From NCBI GenBank assembly GCA_965658745.1, contig CBFHTK010000013.1:1-64000 (forward strand): a DNA stretch of 64,000 bases. Direction: 5' to 3'. Positions 34,858 through 44,725 of this stretch are shown here, piece after piece. Source of the stretch: JAHDFB01 sp965658745. GTDB lineage: Bacteria; Bacteroidota; Bacteroidia; Chitinophagales; Saprospiraceae. The notes under the pieces are model-generated. The model did no database searches. It was not told where the DNA came from and saw nothing but the letters and a program-made list of their open reading frames with translations. The translations under genes were made by a program, and so were the position numbers. The first letter of the stretch is position 1. Every line of letters starts with the position of its first letter.

Positions 34858-37800
34858 TTATCTTAATTGTTGCTCTTCTATTACAACCTCTACTCTTACT
34901 ATTTCGCCGGTTCTTTTAAATATCTCAGTGCTTGCCTTTTCATCAATTGTTAAACTTTGTATTTGCTCGCTGTTACCGTCTTTTCTGACAACACTAACTC
35001 CTTTAGTATCTCCAATAATATAAACTACAGGTACCTGACAATAAGTAAAACACAGCATTTTTGGCTCCAGCCTTATATCTTGTTGCCCTCCTTGTACGTC
35101 TACATAGTTAAATACTTTGCTTTCCGTCAAGAACTCATCCTTTCTCAGTAGTCCCGGATCAAAGCAAAGTTGTCCATCGCGCACAAACACTCCTAACTCT
35201 CCAAATCTACTCAAGATATCTTCCTTTACCTGACCGGTCATTCCCGGCTGTTGAGCTCCTTTACCCGCAGGTGTATGTGAATATGGGTCTGTAGGAAATG
35301 CACCATATAAGGAAGGTGGTTTGTGTACACCGATACCTTCGTTTATTTCGTAGTAGTGCTCAAGTAACCTACCGATTACTTCTTCTGTTTCATTAGTTGC
35401 AATAGCATGTAAACAAACTTCTTGAGTAGCTAATTGTAATTTGGAAACCATATGCCAATATATGGATCCAAGTCCCTCGTATCCGAAGAAAGTCCCAGAG
35501 CGGCCTGTAAAAGCTTTGTGATTAAATACTTGCTCAAAAATTTCAAGCACATTTTGTTTTTCCTTCCTTACAAGTTCTGCATACTTTGTTTTGCTAAGGT
35601 TTTCCATCGCAAACTCAAGATCAGCTGCATTCTTGAAATTTCCGTCAAAATGATAGTTACCTAAAATGTCTTTGCTAACTATCTGAATATTACCATCGTT
35701 AACTAGATGGACAAGAAGTTCAGAAGCATCAACATGCTCCCGAGGTATTGTATTTTTCTCAATAAATTTCGGAAGGTCTTTATTGGGATATAAGAGATAG
35801 CTATACTGATCTTCCCTAAAAAGTGCACTACTTTTTAGACTATCAAGGACATCTAAAGCCTGTTTTGATGATAAATATCCTGATGACAGAACGGCAACTT
35901 GACCTTCAAGCATTTCACTTAAGTAAGAAATCGACACCTCCTTGTCATTCTCTACAGTCATCAAATTATAAGCGTGATATAGATTATCGGTTCTCTTGTT
36001 TGAATCTATCGAGTGCTCTAGGTATTTCAAGCTTACTTTAATGAACCTCCTTATTCCGTCTGTTGAAATAGTTCTTTTTCTTCCCCAAAATGAATGTTCA
36101 TAGACTTGCCCTCTGAAGTCACTGGCTGCCTTTCCTATTTCATCCAATAAGGATTTTCGGAATGAATCGTTTACAGGTTTTTCTATTGAATCTTGATGGT
36201 TTACCAATTCCTCTCGAACTCTTTTGTAGAAGTCGACTACTTCATTTGAAACCTGGACACTCTCTATATTACATGATTCCATAATTCCTTCAAAGAATTT
36301 CAAGAATCTACGTAAGTAGTACAAGGTGACCATAGAAACTCCATTTCCTACCAATGCGTTGTTCGCATCGTTCCATTCAGGTCGTTGAGTGTTCATCCAG
36401 ATACCTCCCTCAGGTATGAAGTTTGATATCTTGGCCAATGTTGTCGCAAGAATCTTTTCAATAAGATTCACAGTGTAAATTTCACCCTTTCCATCTCTCA
36501 GTAAAGCACCATCTGCACCTTGAGAAGATTTTTGAGCTTGAATTTTATGATCCGCCTCTTCATCAAACTCTATTGTGTCTTTGGGATTTTTTAATATGTC
36601 AGCATATGGCTTGATTTTGTAAGGCACATTAGCATATACAAAGATCTCTTGCTCAAAGTAAGTCTCCAATTTACCTGGATAATGATTTTCAATGATTTCT
36701 AGCAATTTCAGGAGATAAATGATCTGATGATCTCCCCAATATCCAATATAAGACCAAGGATCGTCTGGTTCAATGGTTTCCCAATCTATTCCTCCTTTTG
36801 TAATGCGATATGGATTATAACCATCAAAAGTAGATGCGTTCAAGAATTTATGAATCATGCTTTCAACAAACTCGGGATATGAAAGTGCAAGAGCTTCCCA
36901 ATTTTGAAAAATATCTCTCCAATTACCTTCGTAATCCAATATTTTAGACCCATCTACTTCACTTCTTGTATTAATCAAGAATTTGTTCCACGGTCTGCTT
37001 GGATCACCATGGCGTCTGCTGAACTTCAAAGGCATATATTCAAGACAGAGTCTCTTTAAATTGCTACTACTTGTTTTATTGGCGAGGTCCTTCAAATGAG
37101 AAAGCGAAAAAACATCAGGAAGTTGGTTGATCCACTCTTTAGAACTTTCGAAAACTTCTCTGTTTGCATTAGCCAGATAATTTGTGAAGTCCCATTTTTC
37201 TATTTGATAATTATTATCAAAAATACCTCCTCTCATTATATTAAATAGCACATTAGAGAAGTGTCTTGAATCTCTAAAACTGTCGGCTGTTAGCTGAAAA
37301 GCATCTGCAGTCGCATTTAATTCAATGAGTTTTGTTGTTCCAAGATCAATATTAGCCTCGACCTTCTGTGAAAGTTTTTCCTCGTGCTTAATTAACTCAG
37401 AAAGTTCTACGATTGTCGAATGATCCTTATTTACGTCTGCAATGATTTTCCACTGCTTTTTTGCATCAGGTTCAAGCTCTAGCGTAGTACTAAGAAAGTA
37501 AGCTCCCTTTTCAGCCTTAACATCGAGCTCCTCTTCAATATTCCTCTTACTCCTAAACTTCTTAAGCTGCCGAGATGAAAGCAAGTACTTTGGGTTATCC
37601 AAGCCAATCGACCAAACTACATTTGCTTTTAAGGCTTCACTTGGTTCTGCTTTGTCAACTATAATTGCACTCAATGCATAGATTCCTAAGCCTGAATCTT
37701 TAACCAACTCACTTCTTTTATAGGCATCTACAAGGTTACTCGACTGATTTTGAATTGCGCTGCCAACACCATATGGCACAATATTTTGAATACCGTCTAC

Positions 37801-38301
37801 AAATTCAACCGAAACAGTCTCTTTTGAATTATTCGTCAAAGAAGATGTTCTAACAAAACCGAACAAATTACTTGAAGACCAGTGATAACGATATGTGAGA
37901 TTTAAGTCATGATTAATCTCTTCAAAGAGTATTTTATTTCCATAAATACTTTTGTATAAGTTCCTCTGAATCTCACACATCCCCTCATACCTATCAGAGA
38001 AAGGCTCCCAAATCTTAGATACATTATCAGTATCCACTCTGAAAATTGTCTTACTACCAGTCGTTTCAACCGACTCAGTAATTTTGTCGTCAGTGTAGTA
38101 TGGAAATAATGCATTTTCAGAATCCTTTCGGCCAGCGCTTAAACCACCATTACTAGATATAAACATCCAATGATTCGAGTCACTCACGACACTCATAAAG
38201 AATGGTCGAAGCGAGTCGCTATTTGAAATCTTAAAGTAGTGATCATTTCCGATTTTTACTTGGGTGATTGGTGCAATTGACGTTGCTAATATCTTCTCCA
38301 T
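34858..38301 (-). CDS. Large glycoside phosphorylase-like protein (GH94/GH149/GH161 group), probable beta-1,3-glucan phosphorylase
   Basis: 1147 residues without signal peptide, hence cytosolic. An N-terminal beta-sandwich (about 1-310), then a long (alpha/alpha)6 region. The segment RPEWNDANNALVGNG has Asp645 where GH94-type phosphorylases keep their general acid (WND). GGIWMN, FFGYEGLGSIYWHM and PAGKGAQQPGMTGQVKEDIL support the assignment. Length and motifs resemble GH149/GH161 beta-1,3-oligoglucan phosphorylases more than cellobiose phosphorylase (about 800 residues). It would split imported oligosaccharides with phosphate to glucose 1-phosphate, saving ATP. Family choice is from memory of motifs. 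Confidence 0.68.
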   Translation of the reverse strand: MEKILATSIAPITQVKIGNDHYFKISNSDSLRPFFMSVVSDSNHWMFISSNGGLSAGRKDSENALFPYYTDDKITESVETTGSKTIFRVDTDNVSKIWEPFSDRYEGMCEIQRNLYKSIYGNKILFEEINHDLNLTYRYHWSSSNLFGFVRTSSLTNNSKETVSVEFVDGIQNIVPYGVGSAIQNQSSNLVDAYKRSELVKDSGLGIYALSAIIVDKAEPSEALKANVVWSIGLDNPKYLLSSRQLKKFRSKRNIEEELDVKAEKGAYFLSTTLELEPDAKKQWKIIADVNKDHSTIVELSELIKHEEKLSQKVEANIDLGTTKLIELNATADAFQLTADSFRDSRHFSNVLFNIMRGGIFDNNYQIEKWDFTNYLANANREVFESSKEWINQLPDVFSLSHLKDLANKTSSSNLKRLCLEYMPLKFSRRHGDPSRPWNKFLINTRSEVDGSKILDYEGNWRDIFQNWEALALSYPEFVESMIHKFLNASTFDGYNPYRITKGGIDWETIEPDDPWSYIGYWGDHQIIYLLKLLEIIENHYPGKLETYFEQEIFVYANVPYKIKPYADILKNPKDTIEFDEEADHKIQAQKSSQGADGALLRDGKGEIYTVNLIEKILATTLAKISNFIPEGGIWMNTQRPEWNDANNALVGNGVSMVTLYYLRRFLKFFEGIMESCNIESVQVSNEVVDFYKRVREELVNHQDSIEKPVNDSFRKSLLDEIGKAASDFRGQVYEHSFWGRKRTISTDGIRRFIKVSLKYLEHSIDSNKRTDNLYHAYNLMTVENDKEVSISYLSEMLEGQVAVLSSGYLSSKQALDVLDSLKSSALFREDQYSYLLYPNKDLPKFIEKNTIPREHVDASELLVHLVNDGNIQIVSKDILGNYHFDGNFKNAADLEFAMENLSKTKYAELVRKEKQNVLEIFEQVFNHKAFTGRSGTFFGYEGLGSIYWHMVSKLQLATQEVCLHAIATNETEEVIGRLLEHYYEINEGIGVHKPPSLYGAFPTDPYSHTPAGKGAQQPGMTGQVKEDILSRFGELGVFVRDGQLCFDPGLLRKDEFLTESKVFNYVDVQGGQQDIRLEPKMLCFTYCQVPVVYIIGDTKGVSVVRKDGNSEQIQSLTIDEKASTEIFKRTGEIVRVEVVIEEQQLR

Positions 38302-38393
38302 TAATCTCTTTTGTTCTATAAGTATTCTATCAATCTACAAAGTCTATGGTGACTTTGTCTAAGCATTTAATCTTTTCAAAAATCTAAACATTT

Positions 38394-39239
38394 CTAATCT
38401 TCATACACTCTCACCCAATCCACTAGCATGGTCTGAGGAAATACTGTGTTGACATTAGGTGGACCGACAAAATTACCACCAACTGCAACATTCAAAATAA
38501 TACAGAAAGGATGATCAAATACCCATTCTCCATCTACATCTTCTGGAGTAATCTGGTTATATAAAGCATCGTCAACATAGTAGTTAATGTACTCAGGGCC
38601 CCACTCTACTCCAAAAACATGAAATCCTGTATCAAACCTATCATTGGCTAATACGTACTCCTTGCCTTCCGATTCTCCACCAGAATAACCAGGACCGTGC
38701 ACACTGCCAATTAGAGTCGATGGATTTTGACCTCTATACTCCATAATATCGATTTCACCGCACTGCGGCCAACTTACTTCATCAATGTTATTTCCGAGCA
38801 TCCAAAATGCCGGCCAAAGTCCTTTCCCCCAAGGCAATTGAATTCGAGCCTCGATTCGTCCATACTCTTGTTCCAATTTACCTTTGGTGTTAATTCGAGC
38901 TGACGTGTAACCTGAACCCATAAATGACTCTTGTAAAGCAGTTAATTTAAGCATTCCTCCTTCCACTGTGATATTCTCCGGTCTATTTGTATAATACTGC
39001 TGCTCGTTATTTCCCCAACCTGCTCCAGAGATTTCATCTCCCGTTCCTAGATCAAAGTTCCACACCGACTCATCGATTTCGCCTTCGCTATTGAAGTCAT
39101 CTTCAAAAGTAAGGCTTGTGAAAGTTGTTACAGTTTGAGTTTCACTCCTATCGCAACCAACAACTAGTAGAACAAGAGCTATATGTAAGAAAGCAAACTG
39201 AAGATTTCTATATTTTCCAAAAAGAAATAGTACCTGCAT
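38394..39239 (-). CDS. GH16 family lipoprotein, laminarinase type
   Basis: Lipobox VVGC (Cys29). The canonical laminarinase site CGEIDIMEYRG gives nucleophile Glu162 and acid/base Glu167, with Asp164 between; LWPAFWMLG and VDWVRVYED frame the fold. 281 residues, single domain. It would cleave internal beta-1,3 bonds of laminarin-like glucan at the cell surface. It sits 78 bases after the glycan-binding protein gene, fitting a surface binding and cutting pair. Confidence 0.93.
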   Translation of the reverse strand: MQVLFLFGKYRNLQFAFLHIALVLLVVGCDRSETQTVTTFTSLTFEDDFNSEGEIDESVWNFDLGTGDEISGAGWGNNEQQYYTNRPENITVEGGMLKLTALQESFMGSGYTSARINTKGKLEQEYGRIEARIQLPWGKGLWPAFWMLGNNIDEVSWPQCGEIDIMEYRGQNPSTLIGSVHGPGYSGGESEGKEYVLANDRFDTGFHVFGVEWGPEYINYYVDDALYNQITPEDVDGEWVFDHPFCIILNVAVGGNFVGPPNVNTVFPQTMLVDWVRVYED

Positions 39240-39317
39240 TTTTTTCTGTTTTATGATTTAAATATTTGACGTTAAGTCATGTTCCGTCATCTCATCTTTT
39301 ACATATATTGACTTAAA

Positions 39318-41246
39318 CTACTCTGCGTAGAAATATACATTATCAACATAAATCGTTCCTCCTCCTGCTGGTAATCCAGAGAAAATAAACTGAGCCATAT
39401 TCGTTGATGAAGTTAAGCCTTGAAAATCTGAAAGAGGAATATCATACGAAATCCATTGACCTTGCGCTGGATTTTCAAAAACTACTTCATGCTCTGAATC
39501 ATCACCGCCAGCAAATTCACCATCTGCCCCAAAATCAACTAGTTTTATCCTGAAAGTAGTCATATTAGGTGTCCACACATCCATTCTAAAATGCGTCATA
39601 CCAGAAGCATCAATTAAATTGCCTCCAACAGTCTCCACACCAACAAAATCTAGTTCAGTATACTTTTTTGTATCATCTCCATCGATCTGAATATCTTCAA
39701 GGGTAGCCATTGACCAATCAGTCCTCCAAGTATCCACTCCAACATTAGTATAAGCATTACTAAATAAGGAAATAACATTTACATCGTCCTGTGTAGGAGT
39801 TGGTGCTGCAGAAGGTTCTGTTGGAGTAACACCACCATTATCATAGAAATAAACGTTATCTACGTACAGGCTTGAAATTGTCGCGTCTGAAACAAACACA
39901 AACTGTGAGAGATTAGATCTTCCAGCTAAGCCCGGCAATTCTGAAAATGGAATGTCAAGGCTATACCATTCTCCATTAACTAAATTTGAACTAGAAATTG
40001 TAAAATCACCTGAAGTATCGTCGTCAGTTCCAAACTCATTATCCGGACCTACGTCTGCAACTCGGACAATCAGATAGTCTCCTGGATCTACATCCTCCCT
40101 AGGTTGTACATCTACATGCAAATGAGTCATCGTCGCAGCATTAATAGTAGGAACATCCACCAAGAACTGTATTCCAACAAAATTTAGCTCTGTGTACGCA
40201 ATTATATTGTCGCCGTTAACATTGATATCATCTTGACCCTGAGTAGTTGAGAACGGCAGCCAGTATCCATTGTAGTAATCTACAGGAATATTAATGTAAG
40301 CATCTGAGAAAATAGAAATCACATCGTTTGGATCTTGGGTTGGTATTGGTGCTGTGTCAAAACTACCAACAATGTTCATTATTGCTGAACCTTGCGCTTC
40401 AACACCATTCAGAGTAGCCGTTATAACAGCTTCACCTTCAGTCAATGCCGTAATCACTCCTTGCTCATCGACTGTTGCCACAGCTGGATCAGAAGAACTA
40501 AACTCAAAATATGCAGGAGCAACTGTGACTGTTTGATCTTGACCATTCTCTAGATTTAGCGTTTGCTTAAGATCAACGACGTTATTTGTAATACCCGCAG
40601 ATGTCGATATCGTCACATCCGCTCCATTAAATATTGATGGTCTAGGTTGAGCGATTGTACCTAGTTTTTCAAACTTGAGTTCGTCAACCCAAAAAGAATA
40701 ACCTTCATCATCTTCTGGACCTTCGGCATACCAAAACAGACCAGCTTCTGCTGTCAATTTAGAGGCATCGGGTATTGCAATAGTGTATTGTCTCCAATTC
40801 GTTGTTAATTCTAGATTATTATAAGTAACTAAATACTTGTTTTCTTCAAAATCTTGTCCAAAACCAATTTCATTAATAGTGCCTTTTTTTGTGGCTTTCG
40901 CCCAAAAAGTAAGCGCATCGAAATCAGAAAGATCTCTTCTTCCGTAGTCGGGAAAAATTGCACCTGCATATGCTCCATTTGGATCATTTACATTAGGAAC
41001 ATCAAATCGCATTGCAGAAGTCCCGTCATACTTTGTATCAGTATCAACGGAAAAAGCAGCAAAGAATGAATCTCCAAATGGTAGATACTCCAAACCAGAG
41101 CTAAATCCATCTATGAAAACATTACCATTTTTTGGAAAAGTCGCTAATGTAGCGTCGTCTGATATGTCTCTTTCACAACTACTAATAATGAACAAGATTC
41201 CAAGTAGCAGTAACAAGTTTGATTTTATGATGATATTTTTCTTCAC
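39318..41246 (-). CDS. Surface glycan-binding-type lipoprotein with CBM-like, Ig-like and two repeated domains
   Basis: Lipobox SSC (ISSCERD). Domain 1, about residues 40-195, is a CBM-like jelly roll ending YSFWVDELKFEKLG. A BIG2-type Ig domain follows (ATVDEQGVITALTEGEAVITATLNG written in parts about 255-290). Then come two tandem copies of a 150-residue module, both starting PTQD(P/D)xNVIS(I/L)FS(D/N)AY and ending SLYVDNVYFY or TIYVDNVYFY. No catalytic motif is seen. It likely holds beta-glucan at the cell surface in the place a SusD/SGBP would take. GH16-linked modules of this kind are known in Bacteroidota. Confidence 0.75.
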   Translation of the reverse strand: MKKNIIIKSNLLLLLGILFIISSCERDISDDATLATFPKNGNVFIDGFSSGLEYLPFGDSFFAAFSVDTDTKYDGTSAMRFDVPNVNDPNGAYAGAIFPDYGRRDLSDFDALTFWAKATKKGTINEIGFGQDFEENKYLVTYNNLELTTNWRQYTIAIPDASKLTAEAGLFWYAEGPEDDEGYSFWVDELKFEKLGTIAQPRPSIFNGADVTISTSAGITNNVVDLKQTLNLENGQDQTVTVAPAYFEFSSSDPAVATVDEQGVITALTEGEAVITATLNGVEAQGSAIMNIVGSFDTAPIPTQDPNDVISIFSDAYINIPVDYYNGYWLPFSTTQGQDDINVNGDNIIAYTELNFVGIQFLVDVPTINAATMTHLHVDVQPREDVDPGDYLIVRVADVGPDNEFGTDDDTSGDFTISSSNLVNGEWYSLDIPFSELPGLAGRSNLSQFVFVSDATISSLYVDNVYFYDNGGVTPTEPSAAPTPTQDDVNVISLFSNAYTNVGVDTWRTDWSMATLEDIQIDGDDTKKYTELDFVGVETVGGNLIDASGMTHFRMDVWTPNMTTFRIKLVDFGADGEFAGGDDSEHEVVFENPAQGQWISYDIPLSDFQGLTSSTNMAQFIFSGLPAGGGTIYVDNVYFYAE

Positions 41247-41270
41247 AATATATATTTATTTAACTTTTAT

Positions 41271-44200
41271 CTATTTACCAATATTGATATGGAAATACGT
41301 TCTGATTTCCCATTCTGTACCATTGCCAAATCCCACAGGACTGAGGATTGGTTCAGGATCAAATTCAGAAGCAGTTTGATTTGGAAGATACCTTGGTGAA
41401 AACTCATTTAGAGTCCTCCATGTGCACAATAGTCCCAATTGCGTGCTAGGTAACAAGAACCAATCAGGTTTACCCAACGTGGTTGAAATGTCTACAACAG
41501 CCTGCTGAGGATATGTGAGGTTAAAGTCACGATGGTAGTCAAACGGGCCCCAGTCATTGATCTTATAGTTAGTAGTTAGTTTCATTTTCTTGTAAACTGT
41601 TCTCAAGTCTATCGCATATCTTTCGATCAGTCTATCATCACTACCGGCAGCTTGTGCAGTTCCAGCTAGTAAGTTGGCGATGAAACCTAAATCAGGATTA
41701 ATTTTTGAAACCATACGTACGTTAGCTTGCCACAAATCTTGTGCAGGTGCTGACTGTGGAAAGGCAAACGAAGTTCTGTTTCCTAAGAACCCGATAGCAG
41801 CATCTTGTGTCGTTGGAAGGTGACGGAAAACAAATCCTGCGCTTATAGCGAATTTTGCATCTTCCGTTCGATCATTATCCCACTCGTACATCCATGTCCC
41901 TGGAGTTGGATCAAACGTTATGAGTAATTCACCTGCAACTGTTTCTCGATTACCACCTCGCACCGCAAAAGGGTCGTCTAATATATTTCTCAGTCTGCCA
42001 GGTGCACCAACATCGTTTGGCATTGGATCGACAAGTGGTTTTTGCCACATGAAATTTGGTGCAATCTGGAAATTTCCTAGTAAAAACGTAAAACCCGTTA
42101 AGAAGTTATTCATATTTCCGCTTCCACTATCTTTTAGTGTCCAACCTGTAAATGTTCGAGTTGCGTCAAATCCTCCATTGGCAACTAAACCCATAGTAGA
42201 ACCCTGCGCATACCAATTAAAAGCACCTTTCATATACTTTACCTTAGCTTTAGCTCCCCAATTATCTGTGGCTTTAATCTCATCCTCATAGACTTCATAA
42301 TTACCTGGCTCACCGGTTACTATTTGAAAACTTCTACCATTCAAAGGAGATCCTCCCCAAATTCCCCCAAATTCAAATGTTAAAGGTCCTATTTCTCGTT
42401 CTACATGGACTGTAGCACGTCTCGTTTTCGGCATAGGTACAGCAATCGATGTAACAAATTCGGGAGCATCATCAATATCTTCATGAAAGACACCTGTTAC
42501 CTTAAATTTCTTAATTTCACGCCCATACTTGAGCAATACGGCTGGGTTTGCTCCCCACCATAACTGAGGCCCAAAAGCAGCATGCAATCCTGAAAAAGCA
42601 TTTTTTCCGTCAACTTCCATACCCAGTATCTCTCCATTGTAAAGATCTAGATTTGGTCCATAATTCGCTTCTGGGTACAATCCAAAGAAATCACCTTCAT
42701 ATTGCCAGTGATAATGACCTGTTCTATAAAAGCCTCTGAAATCAAAATCCTTAGTTGTCCAATCAAAATCTGCGTTATATAATCGCAAATTACCATCAAC
42801 TCGAGCTCCAGTTCTATCCCTCACAACATTTTCATAAAAAAGCTCATTGATTGGATTATCTGCAACATTTCCTACAACATTGAAAGTTGTACTAGCCCTT
42901 AAATTTGGAGTGGGATTTGCTTCCACACCAATAAAGAAGGATTGCATATGATCAAAACCAGTCTGATCTGGATACGCTGCTGCATCAGGATTATTAAGCG
43001 CATCTGGATCTGGTGAACTTGGGGTAGTAAGTAGCGTACCGCCTGTGTTATATGTTTCAAATTTTGCTCGGAAATTACTGAGACTAATTTTTTCGTTTCC
43101 CCCTAGAGCAGCTTTATCTCCTCGAGCTCTAAGCATGGCATCAACTATCTGTATGTTATCAAAATATGCATTTACAGACTGTACTGTAGTCCCATTAGCA
43201 TATGGATTCAACTTGTGAACTTCTTGAAGCGAATAATAAGCAGCTCTAGGGTATAATGTATAGAGGCCTCTTTCATTAGTTGGCCCTTTAGCGCAAATAC
43301 CAAACCACTCCTCGTTCATATTATTTTGACCTTCTACGTAGTCTCTGTAATATCCTCCGTTGCTCCAAGATGCGTTATTATCATGAACATCGGCATTTTC
43401 TCTATCATCAAATCCGAATTTCCACCAACCATCACTGAATTGAAATGTAAAACCTCCAATGGAATTACCTACTTTTCCTACACCGGCTGCATTCTCATAA
43501 ATCTCTCTCCAATTTTCAACCATGTAATATGCTTGTGACTCCTGGTCTTCGGCATTATTTTGTGCATTAAAAGCGTCTGCACCAAACTCAGTGAACATCA
43601 TCGGCTTATCAAGTTTTTCCTTAACAACTTGAAACATATCGCCAAAAGATTCTCCCCTATATGTGTTTGTTCCATAAATATCAATATCACCACACTCTTG
43701 GGCAATAATATCAATAAACAATACATCCCCATTACAGATAGCGACTGGGTGGTTTGAATCGATAGCTTTCATTGCCTTTGCAGCGTCGTTCATCAACTTG
43801 TACATTGGCCTTCCCCTCTTTTCTCCAATAAAGTTTATTCTTCCTTCATCATCAGGAAAATCTTCTGTCTCTGCAGCTTGCCAGAAGAGCCCATAATTGT
43901 TTTCATTTCCCAGCAAATACATCAATAGTCCGGGAGTATTCCGATATTCAGCAACTAACTTTGTCACTTCATCCATCAAAAACTTCTGGGTTCTCTCTTC
44001 ATCATACAAAGTAACTGGTGTCCAAACACCATCCAAAGTAAGTCCATACCTACCGAAAGAATGATTTAACATGGTGTATATACCATAATTCTCATAGATA
44101 TACTTAATCCATCTAGCCGGGACTCCAGTGTATTGTCGAATTACGTTGACATTCATATTCTTCAACAAAGCCATTTCAGCATCTAAGCCTGCTTTAATGA

Positions 44201-44408
44201 TATCGTCAGACTTATTCCAAAAATCTGCGTTAACAGTATTAGTTCCAATTGGAATGTAATCCCAATTCATACCATTTATCATGAATGGTTTTCCATCAAC
44301 TTGGAGTGTGCTTCCTGTGATATCATTAATCACTTGAACTCTCTGTGTTTGACCATGACTTAAAACACCTAGTAATAGAAGTAAGAAGACACCTGTAAAA
44401 TTCTTCAT
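41271..44408 (-). CDS. Fusion: GH-A clan (GH2-like) glycosidase plus outer-membrane beta-barrel
   Basis: Start taken at the ATG 44408 (MKNFTGVFLLLLLGVLSHGQ), which gives a clean signal peptide; an upstream ATG-less 14-residue extension is unlikely. Residues about 35-420 are a TIM barrel with acid/base Glu169 in LLGNENNYGL and nucleophile Glu274 in MFTEFGADAF, closest to GH2 catalytic domains or other GH-A glucanases. Residues about 440-1045 are rich in alternating aromatic strands (FFIGVEANPTPNLRAS, DFRGFYRTGHYHWQY, LGFIANLLAGTAQ), like a 16-18-strand porin. First gene of the operon. It may open glucans and pass products through the same molecule. Confidence 0.78.
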   Translation of the reverse strand: MKNFTGVFLLLLLGVLSHGQTQRVQVINDITGSTLQVDGKPFMINGMNWDYIPIGTNTVNADFWNKSDDIIKAGLDAEMALLKNMNVNVIRQYTGVPARWIKYIYENYGIYTMLNHSFGRYGLTLDGVWTPVTLYDEERTQKFLMDEVTKLVAEYRNTPGLLMYLLGNENNYGLFWQAAETEDFPDDEGRINFIGEKRGRPMYKLMNDAAKAMKAIDSNHPVAICNGDVLFIDIIAQECGDIDIYGTNTYRGESFGDMFQVVKEKLDKPMMFTEFGADAFNAQNNAEDQESQAYYMVENWREIYENAAGVGKVGNSIGGFTFQFSDGWWKFGFDDRENADVHDNNASWSNGGYYRDYVEGQNNMNEEWFGICAKGPTNERGLYTLYPRAAYYSLQEVHKLNPYANGTTVQSVNAYFDNIQIVDAMLRARGDKAALGGNEKISLSNFRAKFETYNTGGTLLTTPSSPDPDALNNPDAAAYPDQTGFDHMQSFFIGVEANPTPNLRASTTFNVVGNVADNPINELFYENVVRDRTGARVDGNLRLYNADFDWTTKDFDFRGFYRTGHYHWQYEGDFFGLYPEANYGPNLDLYNGEILGMEVDGKNAFSGLHAAFGPQLWWGANPAVLLKYGREIKKFKVTGVFHEDIDDAPEFVTSIAVPMPKTRRATVHVEREIGPLTFEFGGIWGGSPLNGRSFQIVTGEPGNYEVYEDEIKATDNWGAKAKVKYMKGAFNWYAQGSTMGLVANGGFDATRTFTGWTLKDSGSGNMNNFLTGFTFLLGNFQIAPNFMWQKPLVDPMPNDVGAPGRLRNILDDPFAVRGGNRETVAGELLITFDPTPGTWMYEWDNDRTEDAKFAISAGFVFRHLPTTQDAAIGFLGNRTSFAFPQSAPAQDLWQANVRMVSKINPDLGFIANLLAGTAQAAGSDDRLIERYAIDLRTVYKKMKLTTNYKINDWGPFDYHRDFNLTYPQQAVVDISTTLGKPDWFLLPSTQLGLLCTWRTLNEFSPRYLPNQTASEFDPEPILSPVGFGNGTEWEIRTYFHINIGK

Positions 44409-44725
44409 ATACAAAAGTTTTGAAGGTTCTAGCGGAGCACATGACACCACACAAAATAAAATAGCTTAGTTAGAAGAATTAGTTGTAAAGTTTCTCATTC
44501 CAAAACTACAGATTTACAATATAAATCTATTTGTAAATACTCAAACCACATAATATTTGCAGTCATGGTTGACAAACGTTGCAATACTAAGTAAAATATC
44601 AAGATTTCAAACGAAAATACTTTCATCAATTCTTTCCTGACTCAAAAAAAATATACTACATTGGCTCTTACAAAATATTGCAAAATACTGCTTGTCAACA
44701 ACTTACAAAATTTCAATAACTTCTC
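44409..44725. promoter_or_regulatory. Divergent control region between the glucan operon and its regulator
   Basis: 317 AT-rich bases that must hold both promoters. Seen directly: an inverted pair GTTGACAA (44568-44575) / TTGTCAAC (44692-44699); direct repeats CTTACAAAAT at 44667-44676 and 44702-44711; an inverted pair TTTACA/TGTAAA around 44513-44536. For the minus-strand operon, TAGTTTTG (complement of 44501-44508) fits the TAnnTTTG element about 93 bases before the ATG. The repeats are candidate operators for the adjacent HTH regulator; binding is inferred. Confidence 0.45.

Noticed and set aside
41920..42291. 123-codon plus-strand frame
   Set aside because: Shadow of the GH-A/barrel gene; low-complexity Pro/Ser/Leu content and no start context.
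26745..44408. Hidden SusC/SusD pair inside the glucan locus
   Set aside because: All large frames were read; the barrel gene has a glycosidase domain and no TonB box or plug pattern, and the binding lipoprotein has no SusD-type helical fold signs.
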